A stretch of DNA of 64,000 nt from Lucifuga dentata (GCA_014773175.1 VXCM01002166.1:1-64000), one strand, 5' to 3'. Counted from the first letter of the stretch, positions 48,618-60,007 are shown. The notes: generated from the letters alone by a model not told the origin. A program made the numbers and translations.

Positions 48618-48791
48618 GCCCCGTGTTTGCCCTTGGGGAGTGCATCTGTTCGTGGCCGCTGGGCTCTCTGGGTCAGAAATGGCACACCAGGGTGTGATGG
48701 TCTCTGCCCGTCGCTGGTCATGGCCATCTAAGGTGTGAAATTCCCAAAGCTGAAGCTGGCCACTGAGCCCAGCAGCTCCAGAGCCCAAAAG
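48540..48791 (-). CDS. WD-repeat-like candidate exon
   Basis: On the minus strand a strong acceptor (CCCTCCCTCTGTGTCTGCAG) ends at 48792. The following frame is open for about 80 codons and begins LLGSGAAGLSGQLQLWEF. The S-G-Q-L-Q-L-W-E segment looks like the end of a WD40 blade (G-x-L-x-L-W-D). The rest (for example AVDLTAWRCVL) is not recognised. Just upstream (48844-48890, minus) another frame reads KIEAVRFNANNPH, also WD-repeat-like, with a GTGATGG donor that would leave a 57-bp intron. The phases of the two do not join cleanly. The exon crosses the 64-bp assembly duplicate. A real exon of an unidentified WD-repeat gene or a pseudogene fragment are both possible. Confidence 0.3.
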
Positions 48792-49881
48792 CTGCAGACA
48801 CAGAGGGAGGGAATAAAGGTGTGAGACCCTCTGGTTAGCCACCATCACCTGTGAGGATTGTTTGCATTGAACCTCACAGCCTCAATTTTCCGGGTTTCAG
48901 TGTCTCAGTCTCAGTGTTTAACAATGGTCTTTTTCTGTCTCGGCAGACAAACTGCAGTTGTCCATAAACCCAAGATTGAACAAACATACAATATTCACAG
49001 AACTAGTTCTTGTTTTAACAATGTATATTCCTACTGGAGATCTTTTTGGACATTTCAGGTGTGTAGCACTCACTGAGTCATGGAATATAGTCACCACATG
49101 TAGTCACCCTCAGTGCCTTTAATTGAAAGTTACAGAAGTGGTAATGTTAGTGGCAATGGGGAGGCCCTTCACTGGGGCTTCTGGGTGTGTTAGCAACTTG
49201 ACCTAGAATGAACTGATCCATGCAGCAAGTGCTGCGGCAGAATAATGTTACAGCTATGATTTTACAATTTGGAAGAAGAACAATGCACTTGCTATGTTTT
49301 AGTACCCTGTTAACATGCTGTCAAGCTGCAGGAACTGTTATGTAAAACGCAGACCTGAGGCTTGATTTTCTCTTTGTCGGCTAAGGCACGTTGTCGAGTC
49401 TTACTCTACTACTTTAGAGTTCACCTACTGTAGTTCCTTGATTCCGCTGTCATTCTGCCATGGTTACACTGAGTCATTGCTCTTCCTTTGAAGGCCAGAA
49501 TCGGTTCCTAAGAGTTGTCTGCTCATATTTTTCAGAAGTTAAGAGAAACTAGTGTATCAACTTAAGGAAGTCAAATTTTTCCATGGCTATTTTTAGAATT
49601 ATGGAAATGTACCTAGTAATAACTGTACAGTCACAATAACTGTCAATAAATGTCTGGCTGTATATTGCCTTTGAAATCTCACAGTTTAATTATTTTTTTG
49701 ACCTGGTGTTACAGCCGCAGGGGAAGTTGGAATACCCTAAGGTCATTAAATGACTTTATTTGTTTAACATTGGTGTTACATGAAGCTTTTTTGCTGCAGC
49801 AGCAGCAGAGAGAGACCATTTAGACACCTTAGCCTGTTTGGAGAGTGAGGATATATGTTTAATGGTAAAGCATAAAACAGC

Positions 49882-49917
49882 TTTTTTTTTTTTTTTTTTT
49901 TTTTTTNAAAAAAAAAA
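49882..49917. repeat. Poly-T / N / poly-A junction
   Basis: Twenty-five T, an N at 49907, then ten A. It is a low-complexity joint that may hide missing sequence. Confidence 0.9.
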
Positions 49918-50575
49918 CCCTGTATGAACTAAAAATGCTTGTTTAGACTAGTATAATACAAGCCATTGGTGTCCTGATATGCACAGGCCTCAGGGCCAGG
50001 TTTAAACAATCTCCATATTCAGCCCTGGAAATGTTGAAGAGTTGTACTTGTGCTCCCTGACTTTGATACATCTCACAAAGGTTTTCTGTGTTAACACAGA
50101 AAGTCCCCTCTTTTTCCATCTGTCTCAACTCTGCTTTCAATTCAAGTCGTTAAGAGTGAAATTTAAATTTCACAACAACCTTAGATTGATTCCTGAAGTC
50201 TAATATAATTCTGACAACAATCCAAAGGCAAGTTGTATTGGACGAACTACATAAACTTGAAACCCCATTGTATGCTCTTCTTGTATTTATCAAGTGTAGT
50301 TTACTTAAGCATGTATATGTGATCTCACCACAAACTATTAGTGTATTTATTGGCTTTATGAAGATTCATTCTGACTGCAGTACACCCTTAGGCCCGTCCC
50401 AGCCTGATGTTTTGCCAAATGTGCTTGGTGTCTGACAGAGCTCTTCCTGTGCCTTATGAAATCCAATCACAGAGGATTTTGAGTTCTTCTACAGTTGTAA
50501 GTCCCTGTGACATGATGATATTGTTCTTTCTGCAGCCTGCACTGGGTAAAAGGTGTTTGCTTTAAAGGACCATAC

Positions 50576-51134
50576 CAGTGATTTTGCATGTCTGAGCACA
50601 ATAAATATAAGCCACATACGTTACATTACTGCCAAAACAAACTACATAAGTGTTAAATTTTAGAACATTTTTCCTACCTTCCAGAATGCAATTGGTTTCA
50701 GTTTATTCCAGTATGATATAAGAATCTAATCTGTACATGGATGAGATCCATCCACTGGAGAGAACAAAACGTCTATTCAATTTTTTTCTCTAAGTAACAT
50801 CATTTTAACAAGTCAACACAGACTAAAAATGGAGCTACACTGAAGAAAATGTATGTCTCTGCCAAGGAATATAGTCCCAGGAGAAGACTGCTTTTACTGA
50901 GAAATTAACATGACCATGCCTTCTACAATCATGTATAAGTGTTAGCAGGTGAAAAATTACATTTTAAGATGGATGTATGACCTGAATCTTTGGATTTTGA
51001 AAGATTATTTGGCAAAATAACAAAAAATAAAACACAGGTTTTTTTATGTTTTGGAAAATGGTTTGGCAGTAACGTAACATGTATATGGGCCATATTTATT
51101 GGGCTCAAACATGCAAAATCACTGGTATGGTCCT
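50576..51134 (-). mobile_element. TTAA-flanked MITE, copy 3 (inverted)
   Basis: A 559-bp copy in the opposite orientation to copies 1 and 2, bounded exactly by TTAA (50572-50575 and 51135-51138). The ends AGGACCATACCAGTGATTTT and, reverse complemented, AGGACCATACCAGTGATTTT are identical over at least 20 bp. Terminal repeat similarity continues about 75 bp inward (TGAGC-CAATAAATAT, TTACTGCCAAA). It is the best-preserved copy of the three. Confidence 0.9.
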
Positions 51135-51138
51135 TTAA

Positions 51139-53768
51139 CTAAGGGGTGTTTAGATCGTTCCCTCTATAGCTTCTTAATCTGACAATTAATATTGTATTGT
51201 AACTTAATCAATGTGTTTTTACTGTTTTTGGAAAGTATTTGCAGTTTGCTGACCTGCTGCAGGTAGATTCCTCACTTTTAAGCCCAAGGGGCTCCCATTC
51301 TAATTACAATAAGTTTATAATAAGCAAGTCTTTCAGCTGAAGCCTAGGGATTCTCATTGTATGCGTTCTCATAGTTGTTTTGTATTCTTTGGCCTGAGTC
51401 CAACTAACAATAACAGGAATAATTAAACAGATATGACAGCCTAATATCTGTTATTTTTCTCCTCCTGATTAGCTAAAGTGAGCTGAACTGGATGAAATAA
51501 ATGAATGTAACAAAGAATCTTAACCCTAAAAGTAAGCAACTAGGTTTTCGCAGTCAGGAATTCACAGACATGCAGTTCATCATCCCAAAAAGGGAGGCTA
51601 GTGTACTAGAGAAAGATGTTGTGCAGAAGTATAACCAAACTTGCCAAACTTTGCATCATCTCTTTCTGTAAATGGACTGTACTGTATGTACATTACAGCT
51701 CAACTCAGCCCCTAGTGGCTGAATAAAATATTGTCTCCTTTCTAAATCCCACTTTGAGATCCTGAAGCACAATGACAGAGCTTTGCTGTAAGGTATGACA
51801 GACAGCCTGTGATTATTCTTCTAATTTTCCTCATTATCTGGCCATTTTGTGCTGTTTTTATCTATTTACTATTGCTACAACAATGGCAATATTTGATTAC
51901 AGTAAACAAACAGCAGCTTTGAGATGCCGGACTAGTCTTTCATCTGTTGCTAAAGCCCCAGATTAAAGACATAAAGTGCCACAGAAGGGCTGACCGTGTT
52001 TCTGGGTTTGGAGGATTAGTGTTTCTTAGCAATAAAGTGCACTGTAAGGAGTTTGTCTCTTCTCTGTCAACCCTTCACCAACCCACTCCAGCTATCTCAA
52101 ACACCAATCCCAGGCCTGGGCTTTCACAACCTACAATGAAGGCAGCCCATAACCTTAAATACTGTTTTGTGGACCAGTGTAAATTTGACACCATTATGAC
52201 ACAGAGAGTGTCTGTGTAGGTGTTAATGTTCGTGTGGGAAGGCCCCGAGATCTGCATAAATCCTGTTTTCCTCATCGTTTGCTTGCCAAAATGTGCTCCT
52301 TTTTTCATTACTTATTCAAACCTTTTTCTCCAGATGATGAGGAATTTGTCCTTTTAAAGTATTCACATTTTCCCAGCTGTTGCTCTCCTTATTTCTTTCC
52401 GGCAGAAAAGAAAGTACCATGTTAGACAGCAACAACTTTATTTAAAGTCATTGGTGTCTTTTTTTTCTGTGAAAGCACTTAAAAAGGGGACCATATGCAG
52501 CAGTGGTGGATGTAGTGACGCGCTGTGGTGGTGCCTCTTTCTAATTTCCAGCATGATCAAGGCCTGACTGTCATTCTGTGAACTGGAGCCTGACCTACTG
52601 CTGCTTCAAAACCAACAGACAGCAAATGGGCTCTCAGATTCTTGGGAAATCACTGAGTTTGAATTGAAGTTTAGTTGTTGCTGTTTCATTTCAAGAAACA
52701 ACCTTTCCACCTCAAATGATCTCATATAAGTTATTTAAAATGTATTGTTTGCTTGTTTTTTTGTTTTTTGTTGTTTTTGTTTTGTTTGCCTGAAATTGAG
52801 TGAATTCCCCCAAAGCATTAAATCTTAAACTTGTTCCATTCCTTTTTTTACTCCCTTTTCTTGTCTTTTACTTTACACGCCACACTTTTTTCTGTGCCAT
52901 GGCCTGGTTTAGCTGGCAGGTTTGGTAGAAATAGGTTTGTGTGTGGTGGCACTGGGGGCAGGGTGCAGAGCTGGCTGTGTTGAGTGTACCCAGCCCCTCA
53001 TAATTACAGACAGTAAACAGCTAGTGCTTTCAGGCCTCTTTTTCCCGTCTGATGGGGAACGCTCAGTTTGGCTTAGGAAGAAAAGGCAAAGGATGAGAGA
53101 CAGAAGTCTGTCTGAAGATGGACAAAAACTGTCATCTTTATTTTGGATGTGAACTATGGAAGCAGTTTGTAAAGGTCGGTGAGACTTACAGACAGGTTTA
53201 TAGACACACAAACACACACAGACATTGTCCCCACCCCCTTAAAGCCAACACATACATGTACACACATACTCCTGTCTTTTCCTGAGCGACTGTCTTTTGA
53301 TGTGATTTTTATTACAGTAAGTCTTAATTAGAACTTCCAACAACCCCTGCTTAAATTATATTTCTTCTCTTTCACTTTTCTCTCTAAAACTGTCAAAGAG
53401 ATCATTGCTCTTTCTCTGTGCCTCACTCTGTGTGTCTGTGTTTTTCTTTCTGTCTGCCTCCTTGTCTGTGTCTTTCCATGTGTCTCTCTCCTCCTCTCTC
53501 ATGTGAATCTCTATTGCTCACTCTCTTTGCTCATTTGGTCCAAATTTCCCTCTGTGTTTTCCTCCATACTCATTTTGGCCCACCATCACAATTGCAGTTT
53601 TGGACACTTTACTGATATAACTATTCAGCAGAAACATCTTTCTAAAGCAGTAAATAAAATGTTAAATTTTAACATAAACAAATTGTAGTATGTACTTGAA
53701 CCACGTGATATACACCATCTCTGTCTCTTTTTCTCTCAGGTCTGTCTCTTTCTGTCTCTGTCTCTTCC

Positions 53769-53824
<56 letters not shown>

Positions 53825-54048
53825 CACTGCACAGCACTGGCAGGCAGTGGGATGGGAGGTTTTCTTTGGCAGTCTGCTCCCTCTCTTTTGGCTGGGAAGG
53901 CCTGGAGCGTGCTACTGCTGGGAGTGTGGAAGGGAAGGGGGGAGGTAGGGAAGGAGGAGGGGAGGAAAAGAAGGATAGGGAGGGAGAGACTGAAGGGGTG
54001 GAGGCGTGGTCTGCAGCTGGTAATGAAGACTTCTCTTTTCATCCTCAG
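51139..54048. other. Noncoding stretch upstream of the exon candidate
   Basis: Unique AT-rich DNA, a T/G-rich run (52750-52790), C/T-rich sequence (53400-53560) and a long CT tract (53772-53820). The 53830-54048 part is GC- and purine-rich and lies just upstream of the candidate exon. It might be promoter-proximal, but I see no clear TATA box or CpG island. Confidence 0.5.
53772..53820. repeat. (CT)n microsatellite
   Basis: CT tract of about 49 bp, about 230 bp upstream of the candidate exon at 54049. Confidence 0.95.
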
Positions 54049-54243
54049 AAGGCACAGTCTGAGTGGACGGGCCCGGCTCCACAGCTTTCTGTGCCTGTAA
54101 AGTGTGCCGAGCACTGCTCTGCTCTGCGCTGAGCTGCCTGTGAGTCTGAGTGGCCCACTCCACAGCTGAGCAATACAAAGCAACGGAGGCAGAGACAGCC
54201 ATGAGGCTTCCTCTCATGTCAGCTCCACAGCATTACTCTTGAG
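54049..54243 (+). other. Candidate 5'-UTR exon with short uORF
   Basis: An acceptor (CTTCTCTTTTCATCCTCAG) and a near-consensus donor (TTGAG/GTAAGA) bound 195 bp. All three frames are closed, so it would be untranslated. ATG at 54201 (GACAGCCATGA) opens a 13-codon upstream frame whose TGA ends at 54242, one base before the exon end. The sequence is GC-richer than its surroundings. A first exon starting inside this interval is also possible, since the upstream CT- and GC-rich DNA is promoter-like. There is no transcript evidence. Confidence 0.4.
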
Positions 54244-56893
54244 GTAAGACTGAAGACTGTTACTGTGTCCTCTTCATGCCTGTCTCTTTCTCAGTGGTCA
54301 ACTTTACTGTCTGTTGATTGTTGTGGTGTGAGGTAGGGGTGTAATGGGGGCTGTCCATTTTGGCCCCTCCCACTTTTAATGCGCGTGCGTGTATGCATGT
54401 GTGGTGATAGGTGAGTGAGTGGGTTGGTCTGTGAATGTGTGCACGTGTGTCTGTGATTTACACGTTTCTACACTGTTTATGTATGAATGCTGACTAAGTC
54501 AGCTTTCAGTGAAAGGTTTATGCAAAGGCTGATGGATGTTTCCTAGTGGTCAGGCAAGGAAGAAGGTCAGAGGGGGTTTGGGATTGTCTGGAAAAAAAGG
54601 AAGATGTGAAAAAACTCAGCTTTAGTAGAACTTGATTGGGAGAGGATATTCTGCGATAGTATTTCTTTTCAAAATTGTTTTTTGTGAAAGATACAATTTA
54701 AACTAAATGTCATTCATTAATGTGAACTTAATGACATACATATTACAGCTTATGTACGTCATATGCTATGAATTAAACCAGACTGTGGTGCTGTGTGATT
54801 ATTAGTTGTGTATGAGTGAATACTGTGTGTGTGTGTGTCTGCATGCGCGCACCTGAGTGTGTGGGGCACGTGCATGGATGTTTATTTGCACTGTTGATTG
54901 CTGTTTAAGGCAGAATGATGGAAGGGGTTATTGGAGCTCATCTCTGTAAATAAAAGGACAGGAGAGAGTCTGTGCTCATCTGCAGCACAGTGACAGCAGC
55001 TTTGATGTGATTTCAGTCGATCTGTCTTCCTCCCCGCTGGGCAGTTTAGATCCGGCCTGTGCTCTCTCACTTTCATCCACATTCCCATTGAAATCCATCC
55101 ATCTGTATTCTTTCATTCACCTCCTTCCTGCTCCCATTCTCTCTCTGACTTGAAGCACCCTGACAGCCCACAGTGAGGCCTTTACCTCCTATCAACACCC
55201 TCCTATTCTCATATACAGTACACCACTGCTTTATTCTCCATCTGCAGTATTCCGACACACTTCTAGGGAATGGGTCTTTCCGATACCTCTCCTGGAAAAA
55301 ACTAAGCGACTTTCCATTAGTTTCTGCTGGGCCATGAGAATTATGGTTTCCCAAATGAATAGTGTACAGGAGCCCGGCTTAATTGAAAAAACACAAGCAC
55401 GGCCTGCCATGGAGGAGACGGTCCTTATGTCACTGTTGAACTGTGCGAATGTACTTTCCAGAGCTGGCGAGGGGGAGCAAGAGAGAGAGAAAGGAAAATA
55501 CAAAAACAGTATGAGATAGAGGACAGAGGCTAAGGCAAAATAAAAAATATGAAATGAAAACGTAGAAAATCAGAAGGGCTGATTAAATACTTTGTGGTTA
55601 CTATACAGTGTAGGCTAGTCAGTCAGTGGGAAAAGAATCAGCAGGAGACAAAAATAAAATTATGGAAATTCTTCTCAGGGAAACCCAGTAAGGTTTGGCT
55701 TAGTGTGCTGTGTCAGCCAGGACAGCATATATAAAAGGATTTTTAGGAGGATAGAATGACAGATGGAGAACACTATGAGACCTGAGGCTGGTCATTAAGC
55801 CCCAAAGGGCAACAGTAAAACTTGCTTGATTGCAGTCCGCCCAACAGCAACATCTCTGCTGTGATTTTCTCAACAGTTTTCTCATAACACTTCGCCCTTC
55901 TTTAGCAGAGCAATCCACTCATCAGTGGGAGTGTCTGTGATTTAATCAGACCACCTGTGATCCTTTTGGACACTTCATTCTTATTATTAGTTATTGCATT
56001 TCTCATATATGATATTTTCTATCTAAAGCTATTGGGGTGCCTTATTGTCTTTGATTTGTGTCTGCTGTCTTTGTTCTTTTCTCTTACTGTCTTTGCTTCC
56101 CTCTCTATGTCCCCTCCAGTCTCCCCCTTCCACTCTTTCCATTGTGTTTTGTGACACGTTTGTGTGGCAACCCCATATGGTGATGATTGAGACCCTGTCA
56201 TTGGTTCAGATGGTACATTTGTCACACGTGTTTGCCAGCCGCTGCTGTTGCTAGGGATTGTGGGGCTGCAAGGAAAAGCATCCCTTGTTGACTTCCTCAC
56301 TGGGTGGCTTATTTGTTTGTCAAGGCACCGTGACCCCTGGCCCCACTACCGCCTCCTGCCTCCTACACTGCCAGTTAATGTAACACTAGACTCCCTGACA
56401 GCCCCACTCCCCACCCTACCGCCAACACACAAATTTACACACAGAGACAGAAATATGGAAAGATCAACATTTTCAACAATTAAGCATTATTTAAAGTAAG
56501 TCTTCTGAGAAACCTGTGATGTGAATGCATAGAGGCAGGATGACATCATTTCAACCCTGGAGAGTGTGTGTAGATTTAGATTTCTGCGTGAGGAGAAAGT
56601 TAACCTCAGGAAGTGTGATTTAAGACTCCAAGGAGAGGCACTTAGCTTCTCTTTGTATGATTATTATGCATGGGTCTTTACATGTCAGCCCGAGTAAAGG
56701 ATATTTATCATCCAGATACACCAACATGAGATTGCTTAGTCTAAGTACTAAATCTAAAAGCGACAATAAAGACAAAATCGTTGGTTTATTTTGATAAATC
56801 AGCTCAGCAGTTACTATCCAGGGCAGTTACTAAGGTTACATAACATGGTGGAGGTTATTCATCCCTTAATTCCCACGTTGAGTGATAGGGTCG
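54244..56893. other. Probable intron, no coding sequence seen
   Basis: GT-rich stretches just after the donor, then unique sequence. 55230-55470 is complex and lacks simple repeats, so it is a candidate for a conserved noncoding element. Frames at 55231-55503 (minus) and 56019-56300 (minus) carry no domain. Confidence 0.45.
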
Positions 56894-56906
56894 TGACCTT
56901 TGACCT
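56894..56906 (+). promoter_or_regulatory. Perfect DR1 nuclear-receptor motif
   Basis: TGACCTTTGACCT consists of two identical TGACCT half sites separated by one T. This is the ideal DR1 bound by HNF4, RXR:PPAR and COUP-TF families. It lies about 2.65 kb downstream of the candidate 5'-UTR exon. A perfect 12-base match is not expected by chance in 64 kb, but occupancy cannot be inferred. Confidence 0.5.
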
Positions 56907-57551
56907 CTCAGCCTCACTGCTGACAGGGTTGAGCTGATTTTCATTAGACTTCAGGAGTGAGAGCTAACCTGAAAAAAGTAATGGAAGGTTTAATCTACTA
57001 TTATTATTTAAACTACTATACTGATATATACTGTTAAATGTTGATCTATATTTCAGGAGATGATTAAAAATATTAATATTTAATGATGCAAACATAAAAT
57101 TTAGGGCACTTACCGAGCGAGATTGTAGAAAGACATGAACACTCGTACACATATGTACACATCTATGAAGTTCATCCTCATAATCTGGAATTTAAACCCA
57201 GATTCCTTCAGTGACATCTAATCTACATTTTATCAGCAGTGCTTTATAATCATAAACTAGCCTCTCCTGTACATATATAAGTACTTTTAGCTGTCTGTAT
57301 TTTCAGCCTTTAGTGAGATAATCAAATTAAAAAGAGTTTTAAAATGACTTTAAACTTTCTGCAATTGTTATATGTCAGATTAAGAAGTCTCAAAGTACAA
57401 CATGCAAGCTAAAGTTATATGATAAGTTGTATAGCATTTATAATAATAAAATTCAAAAATAATTCACAGGGTCCATTTTAATTAATTAATAAGTATCACA
57501 CCTATAATGTATTGCAGCCAAAGCAGGTTTTTCAAAAGACATTCTCCCAGG

Positions 57552-57582
<31 letters not shown>
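57552..57582. repeat. (CA)n microsatellite
   Basis: CA tract of about 31 bp just upstream of the 57607 hairpin. Confidence 0.95.
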
Positions 57583-57584
<2 letters not shown>

Positions 57585-57606
57585 CTCTCTATCCTATTGA
57601 ACAGAA

Positions 57607-57658
57607 AAAAAGACAGAGTGGTGTATCCCCTGAGAATGAAACACCACTCTGTCTTTTT
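57607..57658. repeat. Perfect 18-bp hairpin, 16-nt loop
   Basis: AAAAAGACAGAGTGGTGT (57607-57624) and ACACCACTCTGTCTTTTT (57641-57658) are exact reverse complements, with a 16-nt loop. The stem is complex sequence, not simple repeat. It is shorter than a typical miRNA precursor stem and I do not recognise it as a known miRNA. It might be a transposon-derived inverted repeat. Confidence 0.85.
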
Positions 57659-59935
57659 GAAGAGTGAAAGAAGAGAGTTTGCTTGCTTTTCTTTCCTTCC
57701 TTCCTTTACAGACTGTCTTTAAAAGTCTTTGAAAAATGTTGCTATTATAATGCAAGTTACAGGGATTTTTGTTTTATGTGGCCTTCCATCTATTATTAAC
57801 AGTCACAGTTAGATGGGGATAAATGTAGGCTTGTAGGTAAAATACACTGGTGTAAATTATGGCTAAAGGTACAGGATTAATAATTTAGGTTAGCTACAGG
57901 TTGATTTAAGCTACAGATTCAGTTAGGTGGAGCTACTGTAAACAGCTCTCTTTGTCATTATGCTTTTTGTAATCTTGTTTCATGATCTAAAAAATTGATA
58001 GTTGGTGTCATGTGTGAACAATAGATGATTAGTTTCCTTGTACCACAGAAAGTAAAACTGAATCTACTTCTACCTCTATATTTCTATTTCTACCTCTATA
58101 TTTTGCTTTCCCCCCTTTTTCCTCCATTTCCTGCAAAGAAGCCCCAAGAGGATTGATTTATTTTTTTCATAATATAAAATCCAATGATATAAAATTTTGT
58201 CACAGATTTTTTCTCAGACACTCTCACAGTTGCACTGTTGTTTGATCTGCAAGCTTATCAGCCATTTCTTTGTTAGCTTCAGCAAAACTCTGAGGTGTGT
58301 AATGGAAGCACTGGTTTCTTCATAAATCCAGTGGGCCTATCTGACACCACTTTCAAAGCCTTAAAATGATGTTGGAGTTTTCAGTAACTTTTTTCTGTTC
58401 TCTTTGTGACAATCTTGATTGCCTGTGCCTCAAGTATAGTCCTGAGGAGATGATGCCTTTTTTGTTTGCTAATATAGAAGTCTACTTTGACACATGCTTT
58501 TTCACAGATTTCAATTTATTTCCTTTTCTCATAGATCAGAGCTGATGAGGGAACCCATGCTAACTCATATCCATGTTTAAGGACTACAAATTTTGGCTTT
58601 ATAATAGGCCTTTAAATAGAATTTGGATGCTGAGTCTTCTGAAGGTGAACAGACTGAACACAGTGCTGATGTAAAACACATGACTGATGGGAAGGGAGGG
58701 TCCCTCAGGTTCCATCATTTCAGCTCTTTCCCCACCTCCTTCCTCTCCTCCTACTACTCCCTATCTTTCTCCTTCCCTTCAAGCAGGACACATTCAACAT
58801 ATTTTCCATCCTACCGTATGTCTCTGTTTATCACGTCACACCTTCCATATGTAGGGCCGCCTGAGCTCCCCCACAGATCCAGTGTTCACCAGTGCAGCCT
58901 GATGAGCGTGTGCATATGTGTGTATTTGTGTTTTGATATTTCTGTGTTCCTTTGCTTGACTACAAATCCAAGTATCTGTCTCTGTGTGAGTGTATAAGGT
59001 GTATGTGTCTGCTGACAAATAACCGTTAGTTCAGCTGTCATGCATTTATTAGATGCTCTATGCAACAGACAGAACATTGGCCTGCATTTTTGCCTGGCTC
59101 CCCTGCTCCTTCTGCTGCAGGCCCAGCAGCTCTGATTGCTTCTGACAGTGACAACAAAAGCAGACTGAGTTTTAAGACTTTGTGAAGACCTCCTCCTGAA
59201 TCTGCAGAGAAAAGACAAATAAATGAGCCAGAGAAACAAAAAAGCACATTTCTGAAGTTTAAACTGTTTGCAGACAACCTTTTTGCCACCATAGAAGTAG
59301 ACTGATGCCTTTCTGTTGGTGTTTTAGTCAGTATTTGTGGACAGCATTAGTGGTGGATATACTGAATTTACAGTAAACAACAAAGGATAACATGGTATTT
59401 CATTCAGATGGACAGTAGCTGTGTAAGTTCTCCCTTTCTCTCTGATGCTTGGATCTGCTATAGTGACATCAGGTCTGTGGGGAAGGGCAACAAGGGGAAT
59501 CACCAGTGAATTATAGCTCAGGCACATCCCTAGACACCTTGGCTAGGGTCCTAGAGCTAAACAGCTGGCCGCTTTTCCTTTTTCAACCCCTTTTTTTCCG
59601 CTACATTCCTGCATTTCCCCTCTCGCTCTGCGTTTCGCTCCAGATGTGGCATTGTTTGGACACATTTGTTTTGGGCTCTGGCCGGTAGACCTGCATAGAA
59701 ACTGATGTCATGCTCTATTTAAAGGGAAAGCCATGAGAAAAGCGTGTGCTGTGGTCTCGCTTCAAAGCTTAAATCTGGGATTACTAATGACTGTCAATTA
59801 TGGCACAGCGTCATGGACAGATGACCACATTCATTTCAAGTGTTGACAGACATGTCATTTTGAAAAGGTTCACAAAAAAGGCACGGCTTTTCAGAGATAG
59901 ACTTTTTCATTTTATCTCATATATCCAACTGACAT
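57659..59935. other. Noncoding stretch, no gene seen
   Basis: Includes a 20-bp tandem duplication (58061-58100). Sequence from 59510 to 59870 is complex and relatively CpG-containing and would be worth testing for conservation. No domain was recognised. Confidence 0.45.
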
Positions 59936-60007
59936 TATCTCAGTTTGACTGAGATAATTCCAAATTCCATGGGCAGACAGATTATTCTAAATAGGAATAA
60001 TCTGCCC
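59936..60007. repeat. Two adjacent hairpins
   Basis: TATCTCAGTTTGACTGAGATA (59936-59956) is a 21-bp near-palindrome with 9-bp arms around a short centre. It is followed by an inverted repeat, GGGCAG...ATTATTC (59971-59987) with GAATAAT-CTGCCC (59995-60007), whose arms are interrupted by a few unpaired bases. No known element was recognised. Confidence 0.7.

Noticed and set aside
53662..54183. 173-codon minus-strand frame
   Set aside because: It passes through the long CT/GA tract (poly Glu-Arg) and purine-rich DNA, which lack stops by composition. It also overlaps the plus-strand exon candidate. No domain is visible.
57113..57183. Minus-strand 71-bp segment with a strong GTAAGT donor and an open frame
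   Set aside because: The acceptor side (GGGTTTAAATTCCAG) has no convincing pyrimidine tract and the peptide is not recognised. Kept out for lack of support.
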